64,000 nucleotides of DNA from Sanguibacter antarcticus (lineage in GTDB: Bacteria > Actinomycetota > Actinomycetes > Actinomycetales > Cellulomonadaceae). The position numbers were made by a program, and so were the translations under genes. The DNA is taken from assembly GCF_002564005.1 (NCBI RefSeq), contig NZ_PDJG01000001.1, positions 2,356,001 through 2,420,000 of the forward strand, in the 5' to 3' direction. Shown here one piece after another: positions 15,369 to 26,221 of the stretch. The notes below the pieces were generated by a model. It saw only the letters and a program-made list of their open reading frames with translations, did not search any database and was not told where the DNA came from. Position 1 is the stretch's first letter, and each line of letters opens with the position of its first letter.

Positions 15369-18224
15369 GTGACGATCTCTCAGCCCCACGGCTCCGGAGT
15401 GGGGCGACCTGTCCCGCTCGCCTCTTTGACCTCCGAGGTCGAGCACGCGCTCGCTGCTGTCGGCCGCGGCCGCGGCGGATACATCTGGACAGCACCTCCC
15501 GGAGCAGGCAAGAGCACGCTCCTCGACCTCGTCCGCGAGAGCGCCGCAGCACGCGGCCCGTCGCACGCCCTCGTCCACCTCCAGCCCAGCACCGACGGGG
15601 CAGGCGCCGTCACCGAGCACCTCGTCGCCCAGCTCGTCCGGACCTGCGCCGTGCCCGTTCCCACCCATCTCGCCGCCGCACTCTCCCGACCGTCCACCGG
15701 CGAGCGCCCGGACGCCGCGTGCTCCGCCCTCGTCGAGTACGCCCACGCAGCGCTCCCCGACACGACGGTCGTGCTCCTCGTCGACGACCTCGACCTCCTC
15801 GACCCGGCGAGCCGGAGCCTGCTGCTCTACCTCGTCACCCACCACCAGATGTCCGTCGTCCTCCTGGCCACCGCCACCCACGCCCGGTGGGCCGTCCACC
15901 TGCCCTACCCGCTGAGCCTGCGCAAGATCCCGCCCCTGACCCCGGACGAGGTGCTGCACCTCCTCGGCGCACAGGAGCACCTCACCACCGCGCCACGCGT
16001 CGCCGCCACCCTCGCGCGGACGCTCTCGGGCAACACGGCGTGCATCCTCCAGACGGCGCTCGAGCTGTCGCCGGCCCAGCTCGCCGGCACGTCCCTCCTG
16101 CCCAACCCGCTCCCCCCGGTCCCCGCCCTGGAGTCCGTGCACGGCCCCACCCTCGACCTCCTCGACGCCGATGCCCGACGCACCCTGCTCGTCGCGACGG
16201 TCTCGGTCGTCGACCGGACCGATCTGCTCCTCGCCGCGTCCGGCTGCTCTCTCGACACCGTCCTCGACGGACCGGTCGCCGAGCTGCTCCACCTCGCAGG
16301 GGGGCGCTTCACGGTGGCCGACCCTGCGGTCCGCGCGGCCGTCCACGGTCGCGCGAGCGTCGCCGAGCGGACGTCCGCGCACCTCGCTCTCGCCGCAGCC
16401 CACCAGGAGGCCGGGCTCGACGACACCGCGACGTGGCACACCGCGCTCGGCTCCCTCGCCGGCGACCCGGACCTGGCCCCGGCGCTCGTCGACATCGCTG
16501 AACGGCTGCTCGCGTCCGGTGACGTGGTGCACGCCCACGAGGTCGCCCGCGAGGCGGCGAGCCAGTCCACCGGGGCGTCCGCGACGCGGGCCCACCTCGT
16601 CGCTGGCATCGCGGCGCTCCGCTCAGGCCACGTGGTCGACGCGGACGGATGGCTCCAGCAGGTCGTGCGTTCCACCGACCCCGAGCTGACGAGCCAGGCA
16701 CTCGCCCCGTACGTCACAGCTGTCACCCTCCACACGGGCCGGGTCCCGGACGACGACGTCGTGCAGCACGTCGGCTCGCCGCTGTGGAGCGGCACCGTCG
16801 CGCACCGGTGTGCACTCATCGAGGCGCTCAGCACGACGGCGCGGCTCCACGCCGAGCGCGGACACCTCGACACCGCCGCCGAGTACCTCCACGCGACCCA
16901 CGAGGCGCTCGCCGCGCTCGAGCAGGACGAGCCGAGCCCGCCGGTCACGTGCTCGACCCCGGTGGACGCGGGTGCCGCGGGTGCCGCCGACGAGCCCGCT
17001 CGCCGTGCAGCGGCCGCGCACCTCACGGAGCTCGTCCGGCTCGACACCGGCTGGTGCACGCTCTTCGGGGTCGGCCCCGTGGTGGCGTTCACGGACCATG
17101 GCACCGGAGCAGAGCAGCCGACCACGCTGCCCGCCGACCCCCTGCTCCTCGGGCACCACACCTCCGCGCCGCTCTCCCCCGAGACGCACCCCGACCAGCA
17201 GACCTCAGCCCGCGCGCTCCGGGCGTTCCAGCACGTGCTCGCCGGCGACCTCGAGACGGCCCAGAGCTCGCTCGCGAGCGCAGCCGTCACCCACGCCCCG
17301 GTGCACGACGACGGGACCTGGCGATCAGCGCCCGGCACCGCCGTCTCACCGCTCGCCGAAGCCCTCCTGCGAGCAGCGCGGGTGCTCGTGAGCCTGGCGT
17401 GCGCCGACCTGGACGTCGCGGCGGACGAGCTCGCGCGCGCAGCCTTCCACGTGCCCGTGGACCTCCCCGTCGCCGGCATCGCCGTCGCTGCTGCCCGGCG
17501 CCTCGACGTCTTCCGCCTCGACGACGCGAGCGAGATCGCGCTCGCGCTCGCCGCCGCGACGCCCGCGCCCCCGAGTGCCTCCGTGCGGCGCGAGAGCCTC
17601 GTCGACACCCTGCTGCTGGCGGAGCGGACCGGTACCTGGTGCGAGGCGTCTGCCACGCTCGAGATGCTCGCCGGGACAGGGCTCGCGCCCTGGGGCGCGC
17701 TGCTCCCCGGCCTGCACGACGAGGCAGGGTCCGGACGACCACAGCACCCCCTCACCGCCGCGTCCTTCCAGCACGCCCGTGACCAGCTCGCCGCCGCCCG
17801 GACCGCGGTCCACGCCCGCGCCCGCGCGGGTACCGGCCCCAGCGTGCACGAGCTGCTCCTCTCCGCAGCAGACCTCTTCGAGACGTGCGGCGCACATGCA
17901 TGGCGCACAGCAGCGCTCGCCGAGAGCGAGGCCGCAGCCCGGCCGGCCCCCTTCCCCGTCCCTGTGCGCGCTGCACCTGAGCAGCAGGTCGCGCCAGGGT
18001 CGGTGCCGTGGGGCGCTGCGCTCACCCGTCGCGAGCTCGACGTCGCGCTGCTCGTGGTCCAGGGCGCGTCCAACCGTGACGTGGCGCGTGCGCTCACCGT
18101 GTCGGTGCGGACCGTCGAGGTCCATCTCGGGCGGGTCTTCCGCAAGCTCGGTGCTCGCTCCCGTGTCGAGCTGACCGTCCTCGCGCACCGCGACCATCGA
18201 CGCACGACGGCGCGCTCCTCCTGA
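15369..18224 (+). CDS. LAL-type LuxR-family transcriptional regulator
   Basis: A 951-residue regulator. The N-terminal AAA/STAND-like ATPase has Walker A in TAPPGAGKSTLLDL (~42-54) and Walker B in TVVLLVDDLDLLDP. A long helical, TPR-like middle (Ala/Leu-rich) senses an unknown ligand. The C-terminal HTH (~880-945; LTRRELDVALLVVQGASNRDVARALTVSVRTVEVHL in outline) is GerE/LuxR. The start is the GTG at 15369. It is same-strand and 127 bp upstream of the chitinase gene, so control of chitin or maltodextrin use (MalT-like logic) is plausible but not proven. Confidence 0.9.
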   Translation: MTISQPHGSGVGRPVPLASLTSEVEHALAAVGRGRGGYIWTAPPGAGKSTLLDLVRESAAARGPSHALVHLQPSTDGAGAVTEHLVAQLVRTCAVPVPTHLAAALSRPSTGERPDAACSALVEYAHAALPDTTVVLLVDDLDLLDPASRSLLLYLVTHHQMSVVLLATATHARWAVHLPYPLSLRKIPPLTPDEVLHLLGAQEHLTTAPRVAATLARTLSGNTACILQTALELSPAQLAGTSLLPNPLPPVPALESVHGPTLDLLDADARRTLLVATVSVVDRTDLLLAASGCSLDTVLDGPVAELLHLAGGRFTVADPAVRAAVHGRASVAERTSAHLALAAAHQEAGLDDTATWHTALGSLAGDPDLAPALVDIAERLLASGDVVHAHEVAREAASQSTGASATRAHLVAGIAALRSGHVVDADGWLQQVVRSTDPELTSQALAPYVTAVTLHTGRVPDDDVVQHVGSPLWSGTVAHRCALIEALSTTARLHAERGHLDTAAEYLHATHEALAALEQDEPSPPVTCSTPVDAGAAGAADEPARRAAAAHLTELVRLDTGWCTLFGVGPVVAFTDHGTGAEQPTTLPADPLLLGHHTSAPLSPETHPDQQTSARALRAFQHVLAGDLETAQSSLASAAVTHAPVHDDGTWRSAPGTAVSPLAEALLRAARVLVSLACADLDVAADELARAAFHVPVDLPVAGIAVAAARRLDVFRLDDASEIALALAAATPAPPSASVRRESLVDTLLLAERTGTWCEASATLEMLAGTGLAPWGALLPGLHDEAGSGRPQHPLTAASFQHARDQLAAARTAVHARARAGTGPSVHELLLSAADLFETCGAHAWRTAALAESEAAARPAPFPVPVRAAPEQQVAPGSVPWGAALTRRELDVALLVVQGASNRDVARALTVSVRTVEVHLGRVFRKLGARSRVELTVLAHRDHRRTTARSS

Positions 18225-18351
18225 GTACGGGTTTCCTCGTAGGTCGAAGTCCCCGAGCGGACGAAACTGTGGAAACACCTCATACCGCCGGCCCGCCCTC
18301 CTCCGTACGGTGAAGGACGTCCCCCGACCCGATGAGAGAGCGAGTGCACCG

Positions 18352-19869
<1,518 letters not shown>

Positions 19870-19875
19870 CCGGAC

Positions 19876-19912
19876 GGCTGCGCCCTCGCGTCACGGACGC
19901 GAGGGCGCAGCC
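19876..19912. terminator. bidirectional hairpin terminator
   Basis: Two perfect 16-base arms (19876-19891 and 19897-19912) surround a five-base CACGG loop, between the convergent ends of the chitinase and aldo/keto reductase genes. No long T-tract follows on either strand, usual for high-GC actinobacterial terminators. Confidence 0.85.
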
Positions 19913-19919
19913 GCGAGCG

Positions 19920-20906
19920 CTACAGCGTGATGTTCGGGACGGTGGTCCGCGGGAACGGCGCCATCGGGTCGATGAGCCAGTCGCGGCGCAGGTCCTCCCA
20001 CAGCTCGACCGGGACGGGCGTGCGTCCCCGGGCGAGCGCAGACGTCACCTGCTCGGGGCTGCGCGCGCCGACGACCGTCGACACGACGGCCGGGTGCGCC
20101 CGGACGAGCGCGAGCGCGACGGCCGGCAGGTCGACCCCGTAGAGCTCACAGATGTCGGCGATCCGTGCCGCCTTCTCGAGGACCTCGGGCGGGACGGGCG
20201 CGTAGTCGTAGTGCGCGTCGGTGCCGGGCCGCGGGCTTGCCAGCACGCCGGAGTTGAAGACTCCCGCCGCGACGACGCCGACGCCCTTCTCGAGCGCTGC
20301 GGGCATGAGCTCGGCGAGCGCTCCCTGCTCGAGGAGGGTGTAGCGGCCGGCGCACATGACGAGGTCGATGTCGGTCTCTCGCACGAAGCGGGCGAGCATC
20401 TCTGCCTGGTTCATACCGACCCCGACCGCCTGCACGACCCCTTGGTCGCGCAGCTCGACGAGCGCCGGGACCGCCTCGCTCGACGCTTGGTCCCAGTGGT
20501 CGTCAGGGTCGTGGACGTAGACGACGTCGAGGCGGTCGAGGCCGAGGCGCTCGAGGCTCTCCTCGACCGAGCGCAGCACGCCGTCGCGGGAGAAGTCCCA
20601 CTCCCTGCGCACGTCGGCGGGGACGGCGAAGGCCTCGTCCTGCTGCCCGGCGAGCTCGGGCGCCGGCACGAGGAGGCGGCCGACCTTCGTCGAGAGGACG
20701 TACTCGTCGCGCGGTCGTGCCGAGAGCGCTGCGCCGAGCCGGCGCTCCGAGAGGCCGAGACCGTAGTGCGGGGCGGTGTCGAAGTAGCGGATCCCGCCGT
20801 CCCACGCTGCGTCGACCGTCGCTCGGGCTGCCTCGTCCGTCGTCTCGCGGTAAAGGTTTCCCAGCTGTGCTGTCCCTAGTCCTACGGGGCTCATGTTGAC
20901 GCTCAT
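19920..20906 (-). CDS. aldo/keto reductase
   Basis: A 328-residue AKR of the L-fucose / D-threo-aldose 1-dehydrogenase type. GLGTAQLGNLY, YFDTAPHYGLGLSERRLG (catalytic Asp and Tyr), STKVGRLLVP (catalytic Lys), DVVYVHDPDDHW (His) and STVVGARSPEQV (cofactor loop) are all visible. It probably oxidises or reduces a sugar with NAD(P). CAATTAT lies about seven bases before the ATG at 20906, so the mRNA may be leaderless; an internal ATG at 20894 is possible. It stands alone between convergent and divergent neighbours. Confidence 0.9.
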   Translation of the reverse strand: MSVNMSPVGLGTAQLGNLYRETTDEAARATVDAAWDGGIRYFDTAPHYGLGLSERRLGAALSARPRDEYVLSTKVGRLLVPAPELAGQQDEAFAVPADVRREWDFSRDGVLRSVEESLERLGLDRLDVVYVHDPDDHWDQASSEAVPALVELRDQGVVQAVGVGMNQAEMLARFVRETDIDLVMCAGRYTLLEQGALAELMPAALEKGVGVVAAGVFNSGVLASPRPGTDAHYDYAPVPPEVLEKAARIADICELYGVDLPAVALALVRAHPAVVSTVVGARSPEQVTSALARGRTPVPVELWEDLRRDWLIDPMAPFPRTTVPNITL

Positions 20907-21025
20907 CAGCCGATAATTGCAGGCCGGGCGTACGGCCGCACGTCAGAGCGCCCGGACGGGGCGCTCGTCACAGGGATCGTCGGGCCAGCGAGACAGTGTC
21001 GGTAGCGTGTGGTGTGCTCGATCGT

Positions 21026-21946
21026 ATGGACAGTCTCGCGCCTCCGCCAGCGTTCGACCCGCTCTTCCTCGGTGTCCTCGCTCCGCTCCCTGGTCCGCGC
21101 GCCGGGCAACGGGTGCGCCTGCTCGACTACACCCATTTTGCGGTCGTTCTCGACCTCGACCGTCGGCTCGCGGCATTGACAGGGGTGACGATCCTCGGCT
21201 CAGCGCTCCGCGACGTCCCGCGGGGCGACGGGTGGCACCTCGACGAGCGTGTCTCCCCCGACGAGCAGTGCGGACCGGAGCTCTACGCCCGCAACGACCT
21301 CGACCGCGGTCACCTCGTCCGGCGTCGTGACCCTGTCTGGGGCGACGAAGCGACGGCGCGGCGCGCGAACGCCGACACGTTCGCCTACCCGAACGCGGCG
21401 CCGCAGGCGGCGGCGTTCAACCAGTCCGCCGAGCTGTGGTTGGGCCTCGAGGACCACGTGCTCGAGCACGCCCGCACCTACGACCAGCGGCTGGTCGTCT
21501 TCACCGGGCCCGTCTTCGCACCTGACGACCCGGTCTACCGCGGCGTGCAGATCCCGCAGATGTTCTGGAAGATCGCTGCCTGGAGCACCGAGAGCCCCGA
21601 CGAGCCAGGGCGCCTCGAGACCACGGCGTACGTCCTCGACCAGCGTCCACAGCTCGACGGAATCGACCTGCGCACCGCGACCGAGCAGGCGCTCGCCGCC
21701 GAGCAGCCGCCACCGCTCGGGCCGTTCCGCACCTTCCAGGTCCCGGTAGGTGACGTCGCGGCCCTCACCGGCCTCGACCTCGGTCCCCTCGTCGGCGCCG
21801 ACGTGGGGGCGGTTCCTGCTGTGGCCGGGAACGCACCGTCGACGGTCCCGGAGCCGAGCGACGTGCCCGGGACCGTGCACCTGCCCCCGGCCGGATGGGT
21901 CCGCCTGCGCACGGCCGCCGACATCCGGCTCGCCCCGCCACGCTGA
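21026..21946 (+). CDS. DNA/RNA non-specific endonuclease
   Basis: A ~306-residue member of the NUC1/EndoG/Serratia nuclease family. The catalytic motif is present as NDLDRGHLVRRRD (DRGH), with the metal-binding Asn in AAFNQSAELWLGLEDHV and a following VFTGPVF. It cleaves DNA and RNA using one Mg2+. There is no signal peptide, so it is cytosolic or exported by another route. I start at the ATG (MDSLAPPPAFDPLFLG); a GTG at 20996 is also in frame. The last ~60 residues are a variable Pro/Ala-rich tail. No immunity gene is evident beside it. Confidence 0.85.
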   Translation: MDSLAPPPAFDPLFLGVLAPLPGPRAGQRVRLLDYTHFAVVLDLDRRLAALTGVTILGSALRDVPRGDGWHLDERVSPDEQCGPELYARNDLDRGHLVRRRDPVWGDEATARRANADTFAYPNAAPQAAAFNQSAELWLGLEDHVLEHARTYDQRLVVFTGPVFAPDDPVYRGVQIPQMFWKIAAWSTESPDEPGRLETTAYVLDQRPQLDGIDLRTATEQALAAEQPPPLGPFRTFQVPVGDVAALTGLDLGPLVGADVGAVPAVAGNAPSTVPEPSDVPGTVHLPPAGWVRLRTAADIRLAPPR

Positions 21947-21968
21947 CGGGGCGGCTCGCCCTGCAGGA

Positions 21969-23711
21969 CTACATCGACTCGTCTCTCAGCTGGGTGAGCC
22001 GGGACTCCTCGAGGTCGAGCATGTACTGCGCGCGCTCGAGGATCCGGGAGCTGTACTCGCCGCTCGCTCGCGCATCGAGCAGCGCCGCCCGTTCTGCCTG
22101 GAGGACGAGGAGCCGCAGGGCACGGTGCTGGGCGTGGGGTCGCGTGCCCTCAGCCTCCGACCGTTCCGCGAAGGCCTCGCTGAGCATGAGGCTCTCCTCG
22201 CGCACCCGCTCGACGACGTCCGGGGAGAACGGCGCACCGTCGGTCTGCTCGAGGGACGGGTTGTCGAGCGTCGCGAGCCCCGTGGAGGCGATGGTGTCGT
22301 AGAGCCCGGCGAGCTCGGCCCGGTCGGCGGCCGCGTCGCTCCCCGTGATCTTCAGCCCGCGGATGAGGAGCGGCAGCGTGCCGCCCTGCACCAGCAGGGT
22401 GACGATCGCGACCGTGAACGCGATGAGGATGAGCTGCGCACGGTACGGGATGTCGCTCGGGAGCGACTGGGCGGCCGCGAGGGTCACGACCCCGCGCATG
22501 CCCGACCATGCGAGGACCGCTCCACCCCGCCAGCCGAGGCCTTCCGAGGTGAGGAACTCGGCGTCGGCGCGTCGACGCGTGAGGAAGCGTCGGGCCTGGC
22601 GGCGCCGCGCCGCCTGGTCTTCGTCGAGGCCCGCAGCGGAGGCGTCGGCCGCGCCGTCGAGCCGGTCCAAGCGTTCGAGCGCACCGTCCAGCCGCTCCCC
22701 GCGGAGCACGGCACGGCGCTGGTCACGCCGCAGCACGGCGATGAGCGGGACGACGAACACGACCCGGAGGAGCACCAGGACCCCGGTGATGATCAGCCCG
22801 AGGACCACGGCCCGCCCGACGCCGAGGTCGTCGTCCTGCACCTGGTCGACGAGCGCCTTGAGCTCGATGCCCATGAGGAGGAAGACGCCGTTCTCGAGGA
22901 TGAACTGGACGGTGCGCCAGTTGATCCGCTCGGTCAGCCGGTCTTGCGCGCTGAAGTGGCTCGCGCTGCGATGGCCTGTGACGAGCCCGGCAACGACGAC
23001 CGCGAGCACGCCGGAGGCCTCGATCTCCTCGGCGGGGAAGTACGCGATGAACGGGACCGCGAAGGAGATCGCGGTGTTGAGCACCGGGTCGTCGAGCCGG
23101 GACCGCACCCGGACGGTCACGTGACCGACGACGAACCCGACGACGATCGCTGCCACGACCGCGTAGACGAAGTCGCCCGCGATCTCGCCGAACGTCACCG
23201 CACCGGCTGTCGCCGCGACGGCCGAGCGCAGGAGCACGAGCGCTGACGCGTCGTTGACGAGGCCTTCGCCCTCGAGCACCGTGACGAGGCGCGGCGGGAG
23301 CCCGAGCCGCTTGCCGATCGCCGTCGCGGCGACAGCGTCTGGCGGGCTGATGACCGCACCGAGCGCGATGGCTGCCGCGATGCTGAGGTCGGGCAAGAGC
23401 AGGTAGAGGACGCCACCGCTGACGAGCGCGGAGACGATGACGAGAAGCACGGACAGACCCGTGATGGCCTTGAGGTTGCGCCGGAAGTCGACGAGCGGCA
23501 CGTTGACGGCCGCCGAGTAGAGGATCGGCGGGAGCACGACAGCGAGGATGAGCTCTGGTGGGAAGTCAAAGTCTGGCACCCCAGGGACAAAGCTCGTGAC
23601 GATCCCGACGACCACGAGCACCAGCGGTGCGGCGACGCCGAGACGCGTCGCGAAGGACGCCACCGCCACGACCATGACGATCCCGACGACACCCAGCAAC
23701 GCATATTCCAT
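21969..23711 (-). CDS. CPA1-family Na+/H+ antiporter
   Basis: A 580-residue antiporter with about twelve membrane helices in residues 1-400. The ion-binding motif GAVISPPDAVAATAI and GEGLVNDASALVLL are conserved in the NhaP/NHE branch (CPA1), as is ILENGVFLLMGIEL. A cytosolic C-terminal region (~430-580) is helical and charged. It exchanges Na+ for H+ across the membrane for pH and salt homeostasis. The start is an ATG at the beginning of helix 1. It is transcribed towards the endonuclease gene and its end lies 22 bases from it. Confidence 0.93.
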   Translation of the reverse strand: MEYALLGVVGIVMVVAVASFATRLGVAAPLVLVVVGIVTSFVPGVPDFDFPPELILAVVLPPILYSAAVNVPLVDFRRNLKAITGLSVLLVIVSALVSGGVLYLLLPDLSIAAAIALGAVISPPDAVAATAIGKRLGLPPRLVTVLEGEGLVNDASALVLLRSAVAATAGAVTFGEIAGDFVYAVVAAIVVGFVVGHVTVRVRSRLDDPVLNTAISFAVPFIAYFPAEEIEASGVLAVVVAGLVTGHRSASHFSAQDRLTERINWRTVQFILENGVFLLMGIELKALVDQVQDDDLGVGRAVVLGLIITGVLVLLRVVFVVPLIAVLRRDQRRAVLRGERLDGALERLDRLDGAADASAAGLDEDQAARRRQARRFLTRRRADAEFLTSEGLGWRGGAVLAWSGMRGVVTLAAAQSLPSDIPYRAQLILIAFTVAIVTLLVQGGTLPLLIRGLKITGSDAAADRAELAGLYDTIASTGLATLDNPSLEQTDGAPFSPDVVERVREESLMLSEAFAERSEAEGTRPHAQHRALRLLVLQAERAALLDARASGEYSSRILERAQYMLDLEESRLTQLRDESM

Positions 23712-23769
23712 GGCGCCACCCTAGGTGGGGGTGCACGGATCGGCCTGTGGACTCTCCGTGAGGTTCCTG

Positions 23770-24729
23770 TCAGTCGAGGGAGAGCGCCGTGAGGATCCGG
23801 CTCACGCTCGACGTCAGTCCCCACCGCGTCGAGAGGCCCGCGAGCTCGTCCGGGTCCGCGGGTGTGCGCGGCAGCGTGTCCTGGACGTCGCCGACGGGTG
23901 CGTCCGGGGCGACACGGACGACTCTCGGCGCGACGGCGAGGTAGTCCGTGGCGTCGGCGAGCCGCGTGCGCTGCCCCGGCGTCATCCCGGGGTCGGCGGC
24001 GTCGCGCGCGGCAAGGATCCCGGCGAGGTCGCCGTACCGGGCAAGGAGCGCGACCGCGGTCTTCTCGCCGATCCCGGCGACGCCGGGGAGCCCGTCGCTC
24101 GCGTCACCGCGCAGCACCGCCATGTCGGCGTACGCCTGGCCCGACGAGACGGCGTACCGCTCGGCGAGTCGCGCCTGGTCGACGACCTCGAGGTTCTTGA
24201 TGCCCCGCTGCGTGTAGAGCACCCGCACGTGGGCGTCGTCGTCGACGAGCTGGAACATGTCCCGGTCTCCGGTGATGATGTCGATCGGCGTGCGGTCGGC
24301 GGCCGGGCGCTCACGCTCGCGGGCGACGAGCGTGCCGATGACGTCGTCGGCCTCGTAGCCGGGCGCTCCGACGCGGGCGATGCCGAGGGCGGCGAGCACG
24401 TCGACGATGACCGGGACCTGGGGCGCGAGGAGGTCGGGGACGTCTTCGACGTCGTCGGCGCCGGGGAGCGCCTGGGCGACCCGGTGCGCCTTGTACGTCG
24501 GGATGGCGTCGACGCGAAAGGCTGGCCGCCAGTCGTCGTCCCAGCACGCGACGAGGCGCGACGGCCGGTGCTCGGTGACGAGGCGGGCGATCATGTCGAG
24601 GAGCCCGCGGACAGCGTTGACCGGGGTGCCGTCGGGCGCAGTGATGGAGTCGGGGATGCCGTAGAAGGCGCGGTAGTAGAGCGAGGCGGTGTCGAGGAGC
24701 AGGAGCTTCTCGGGCCGTACGGTCGTCAT
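23770..24729 (-). CDS. free-standing 5'-3' exonuclease (PolA N-domain-like)
   Basis: A 319-residue FEN/PIN-type 5' nuclease matching the N-terminal exonuclease domain of DNA polymerase I. LLLLDTASLYYRAFYG, the EADDVIGTL and DIITGDRDMFQLV metal-binding Asp/Glu clusters, and the H3TH motif GLPGVAGIGEKTAVALL are visible. It removes RNA primers and flaps. Many actinobacteria carry such a single-domain enzyme in addition to PolA. It lies downstream of lsr2 but a hairpin separates them. Confidence 0.92.
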   Translation of the reverse strand: MTTVRPEKLLLLDTASLYYRAFYGIPDSITAPDGTPVNAVRGLLDMIARLVTEHRPSRLVACWDDDWRPAFRVDAIPTYKAHRVAQALPGADDVEDVPDLLAPQVPVIVDVLAALGIARVGAPGYEADDVIGTLVARERERPAADRTPIDIITGDRDMFQLVDDDAHVRVLYTQRGIKNLEVVDQARLAERYAVSSGQAYADMAVLRGDASDGLPGVAGIGEKTAVALLARYGDLAGILAARDAADPGMTPGQRTRLADATDYLAVAPRVVRVAPDAPVGDVQDTLPRTPADPDELAGLSTRWGLTSSVSRILTALSLD

Positions 24730-24802
24730 GGTGGAAGTCTAGATGTCCAGTGTCATGACGGTGGTGGCACGGAGGGCCACGGGGGCACGACATGTGACAT
24801 GA

Positions 24803-24841
24803 CATGCTGCTCGGCCGGCTGTCGGCCAGCCGAGCGGCATG
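24803..24841 (-). terminator. hairpin downstream of lsr2
   Basis: Arms of 13 bases (24803-24815 and 24829-24841, CATGCTGCTCGGC against GCCGAGCGGCATG, one G-T-type mismatch) enclose a 13-base loop that can also pair internally. It is placed 33 bases beyond the lsr2 stop, so it is a likely terminator. Confidence 0.65.
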
Positions 24842-24873
24842 TTCGTCAGGTCGCGCTAGGTCGGGCTGATCGT

Positions 24874-25209
24874 TCAGTTGCCGGCTTCGCGGTACTGCGC
24901 CAGGACCGACTGGGAGATGCGACCGCGTCCAGAGACCTCGATGCCCCGTGATGCCGCCCATGCGCGCACGGCGCTGGCGTCATAGTCGCTGGTCGTCGCG
25001 TGTCGTCGCGTGCTGCGGGCAGTCGGGGCGTTACGTCCGACCTTTCGTCCGCCGCTGACGTACGTGGCCAACGACTCCCGAAGGTCGCTGGCCTCGCCAC
25101 CTGTGAGCTCAATCTCATAAGCGACCCCGTCGAGGGAGAACGAGACCGTCTCCTGAGCAATATCACCGGAAAGGTCAGAGGTCAGTTCAACAACCACACG
25201 CTGTGCCAT
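24874..25209 (-). CDS. lsr2: Lsr2-family nucleoid-associated protein
   Basis: A 111-residue Lsr2. The N-terminal dimerisation part (MAQRVVVELTSDLSGD, then VSFSLDGVAYEIELT) and the C-terminal AT-hook-like DNA-binding part (VRAWAASRGIEVSGRGRISQSVL, with the RGR motif that enters the minor groove) are clear. It is a H-NS-like xenogeneic silencer that binds AT-rich DNA. AAGGA precedes the ATG at a good distance. It sits beside the least GC-rich stretch of the window (25.2-29.3 kb), which such a protein would be expected to bind; that link is inference. Confidence 0.96.
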   Translation of the reverse strand: MAQRVVVELTSDLSGDIAQETVSFSLDGVAYEIELTGGEASDLRESLATYVSGGRKVGRNAPTARSTRRHATTSDYDASAVRAWAASRGIEVSGRGRISQSVLAQYREAGN

Positions 25210-25528
25210 AGAAATCCTTCATGTCGATACCCTGCGCTTACTGACCCAGGGTATGTCAAGAACGGGCTGCTCTCGCTCAGGTCCGTTCTTGTCTCCGAAC
25301 TCATCCTGAGACGAGCCAACGGCGATACATGCCGTGTGAAGAGCGCAAAGAATGCTGTGTGACCATCGGTCGCGGAACTCGCTCCAGATAGAACCGGCGT
25401 CGCGCCGGTGGTGGACGATGGTCGCTCACCGACAACGGTCGTGATGTCGCCAAGGTCATGACACAGAACAGCGAGATCCATCTCGACAGCTTGAGGAGAA
25501 ACAGGTTCGGCGGGCTGTGTCTGTGAGT
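25210..25528. other. intergenic region between lsr2 and the ABC transporter operon
   Basis: This 319-bp stretch is visibly poorer in G+C than its surroundings. Besides the inverted repeat at the lsr2 end, it has GAACGG/CCGTTC (25261 onward) and a nested hairpin: GACCATCG/CGATGGTC outer arms around an inner 7-base stem ACCGGCG-TCG-CGCCGGT at 25392-25408. The inner hairpin lies beyond the end of the ATPase gene and may terminate that operon. I see no convincing gene; a 99-codon minus-strand frame across it has no family features. Confidence 0.5.
25227..25254. promoter_or_regulatory. inverted repeat in lsr2 promoter
   Basis: ATACCCTG (25227-25234) and CAGGGTAT (25247-25254) form a perfect 8-base inverted repeat with a 12-base spacer, 18-45 bases before the lsr2 start. 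The centre-to-centre distance is about two helical turns. It could be an operator, including for autoregulation. Confidence 0.5.
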
Positions 25529-26221
25529 TTAGGTCAGTGGTGTGACGGTGGTGGCGGTGTTGATGACGGCGGGGTCGTGGCTGGCGACGAGGACGGCTGC
25601 GCCGCTGGTGGCTGCTTTGTGGAGTGCGTCGATGACGGTGGCTGCGGCGGTGCGGTCGAGGCTGGCGGTGGGTTCGTCGAGGGCGATGGCGGTGGGTTGG
25701 AGGAGGAGGGCTCGGGCGATCGCGAGGCGTTGGCGTTCGCCTCCGGACAGGGTGCGGGCGCGTTGGCGGGTGCGTGTTCCTAGGCCGAGGGTGGTGAGCA
25801 GGGTGGTGGCGCGTTCTTCGAGGTCGGGTGTCAGGCCGGTGGGGATGGCGGGTAGGAGGGCGTTGTCTAGGACGGTGAGCTCGTCGATGACGGTTGCGCC
25901 TTGGTCGACGTAGGCCATGTGCTTGCGGCGGGCGGCGGCGAGCTGGTCGGGGTCGAGGGTCTCCAGGCGGGTGCCGGCCCAGGTGACGGTTCCGGTGGTG
26001 GGGGTCAGGGTGGCTACGGCGACGCGCAGGAGGGTGGTCTTGCCTGAGCCGGAGCGTCCGGCCAGGCAGTGGATCGTTCCGGCGGGGATCGTGAGGTTGA
26101 AGTCTTCGACGATGGTCAGGGGGTCGCCGTCGCCTCGGGTGTAGGTGACGGTGATCGCTTCCAGGGTGATCGCTGGTGCGGTGGTGGTGGGGGTTGTTGG
26201 GGTGGTCGTGGTGGCGGTCAT
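25529..26221 (-). CDS. ABC transporter ATP-binding protein (MacB/LolD type)
   Basis: A 230-residue ATPase. After a Thr/Pro-rich start come Walker A LAGRSGSGKTTLLRVA, the ABC signature LSGGERQRLAIARAL, Walker B TAIALDEPTASLD and the switch His in VASHDPAVI. Sequence style is that of the MacB/LolD/FtsE group that works with FtsX-like permeases. The ATG overlaps the TGA of the permease gene. The long open frame extending upstream to 27163 is the permease read in another frame and is not part of this protein. Confidence 0.94.
   Translation of the reverse strand: MTATTTTPTTPTTTAPAITLEAITVTYTRGDGDPLTIVEDFNLTIPAGTIHCLAGRSGSGKTTLLRVAVATLTPTTGTVTWAGTRLETLDPDQLAAARRKHMAYVDQGATVIDELTVLDNALLPAIPTGLTPDLEERATTLLTTLGLGTRTRQRARTLSGGERQRLAIARALLLQPTAIALDEPTASLDRTAAATVIDALHKAATSGAAVLVASHDPAVINTATTVTPLT

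Noticed and set aside
25182..25481. 99-codon minus-strand frame between lsr2 and the ABC ATPase gene
   Set aside because: It overlaps the lsr2 promoter and start, has no family features, and runs through several inverted repeats.
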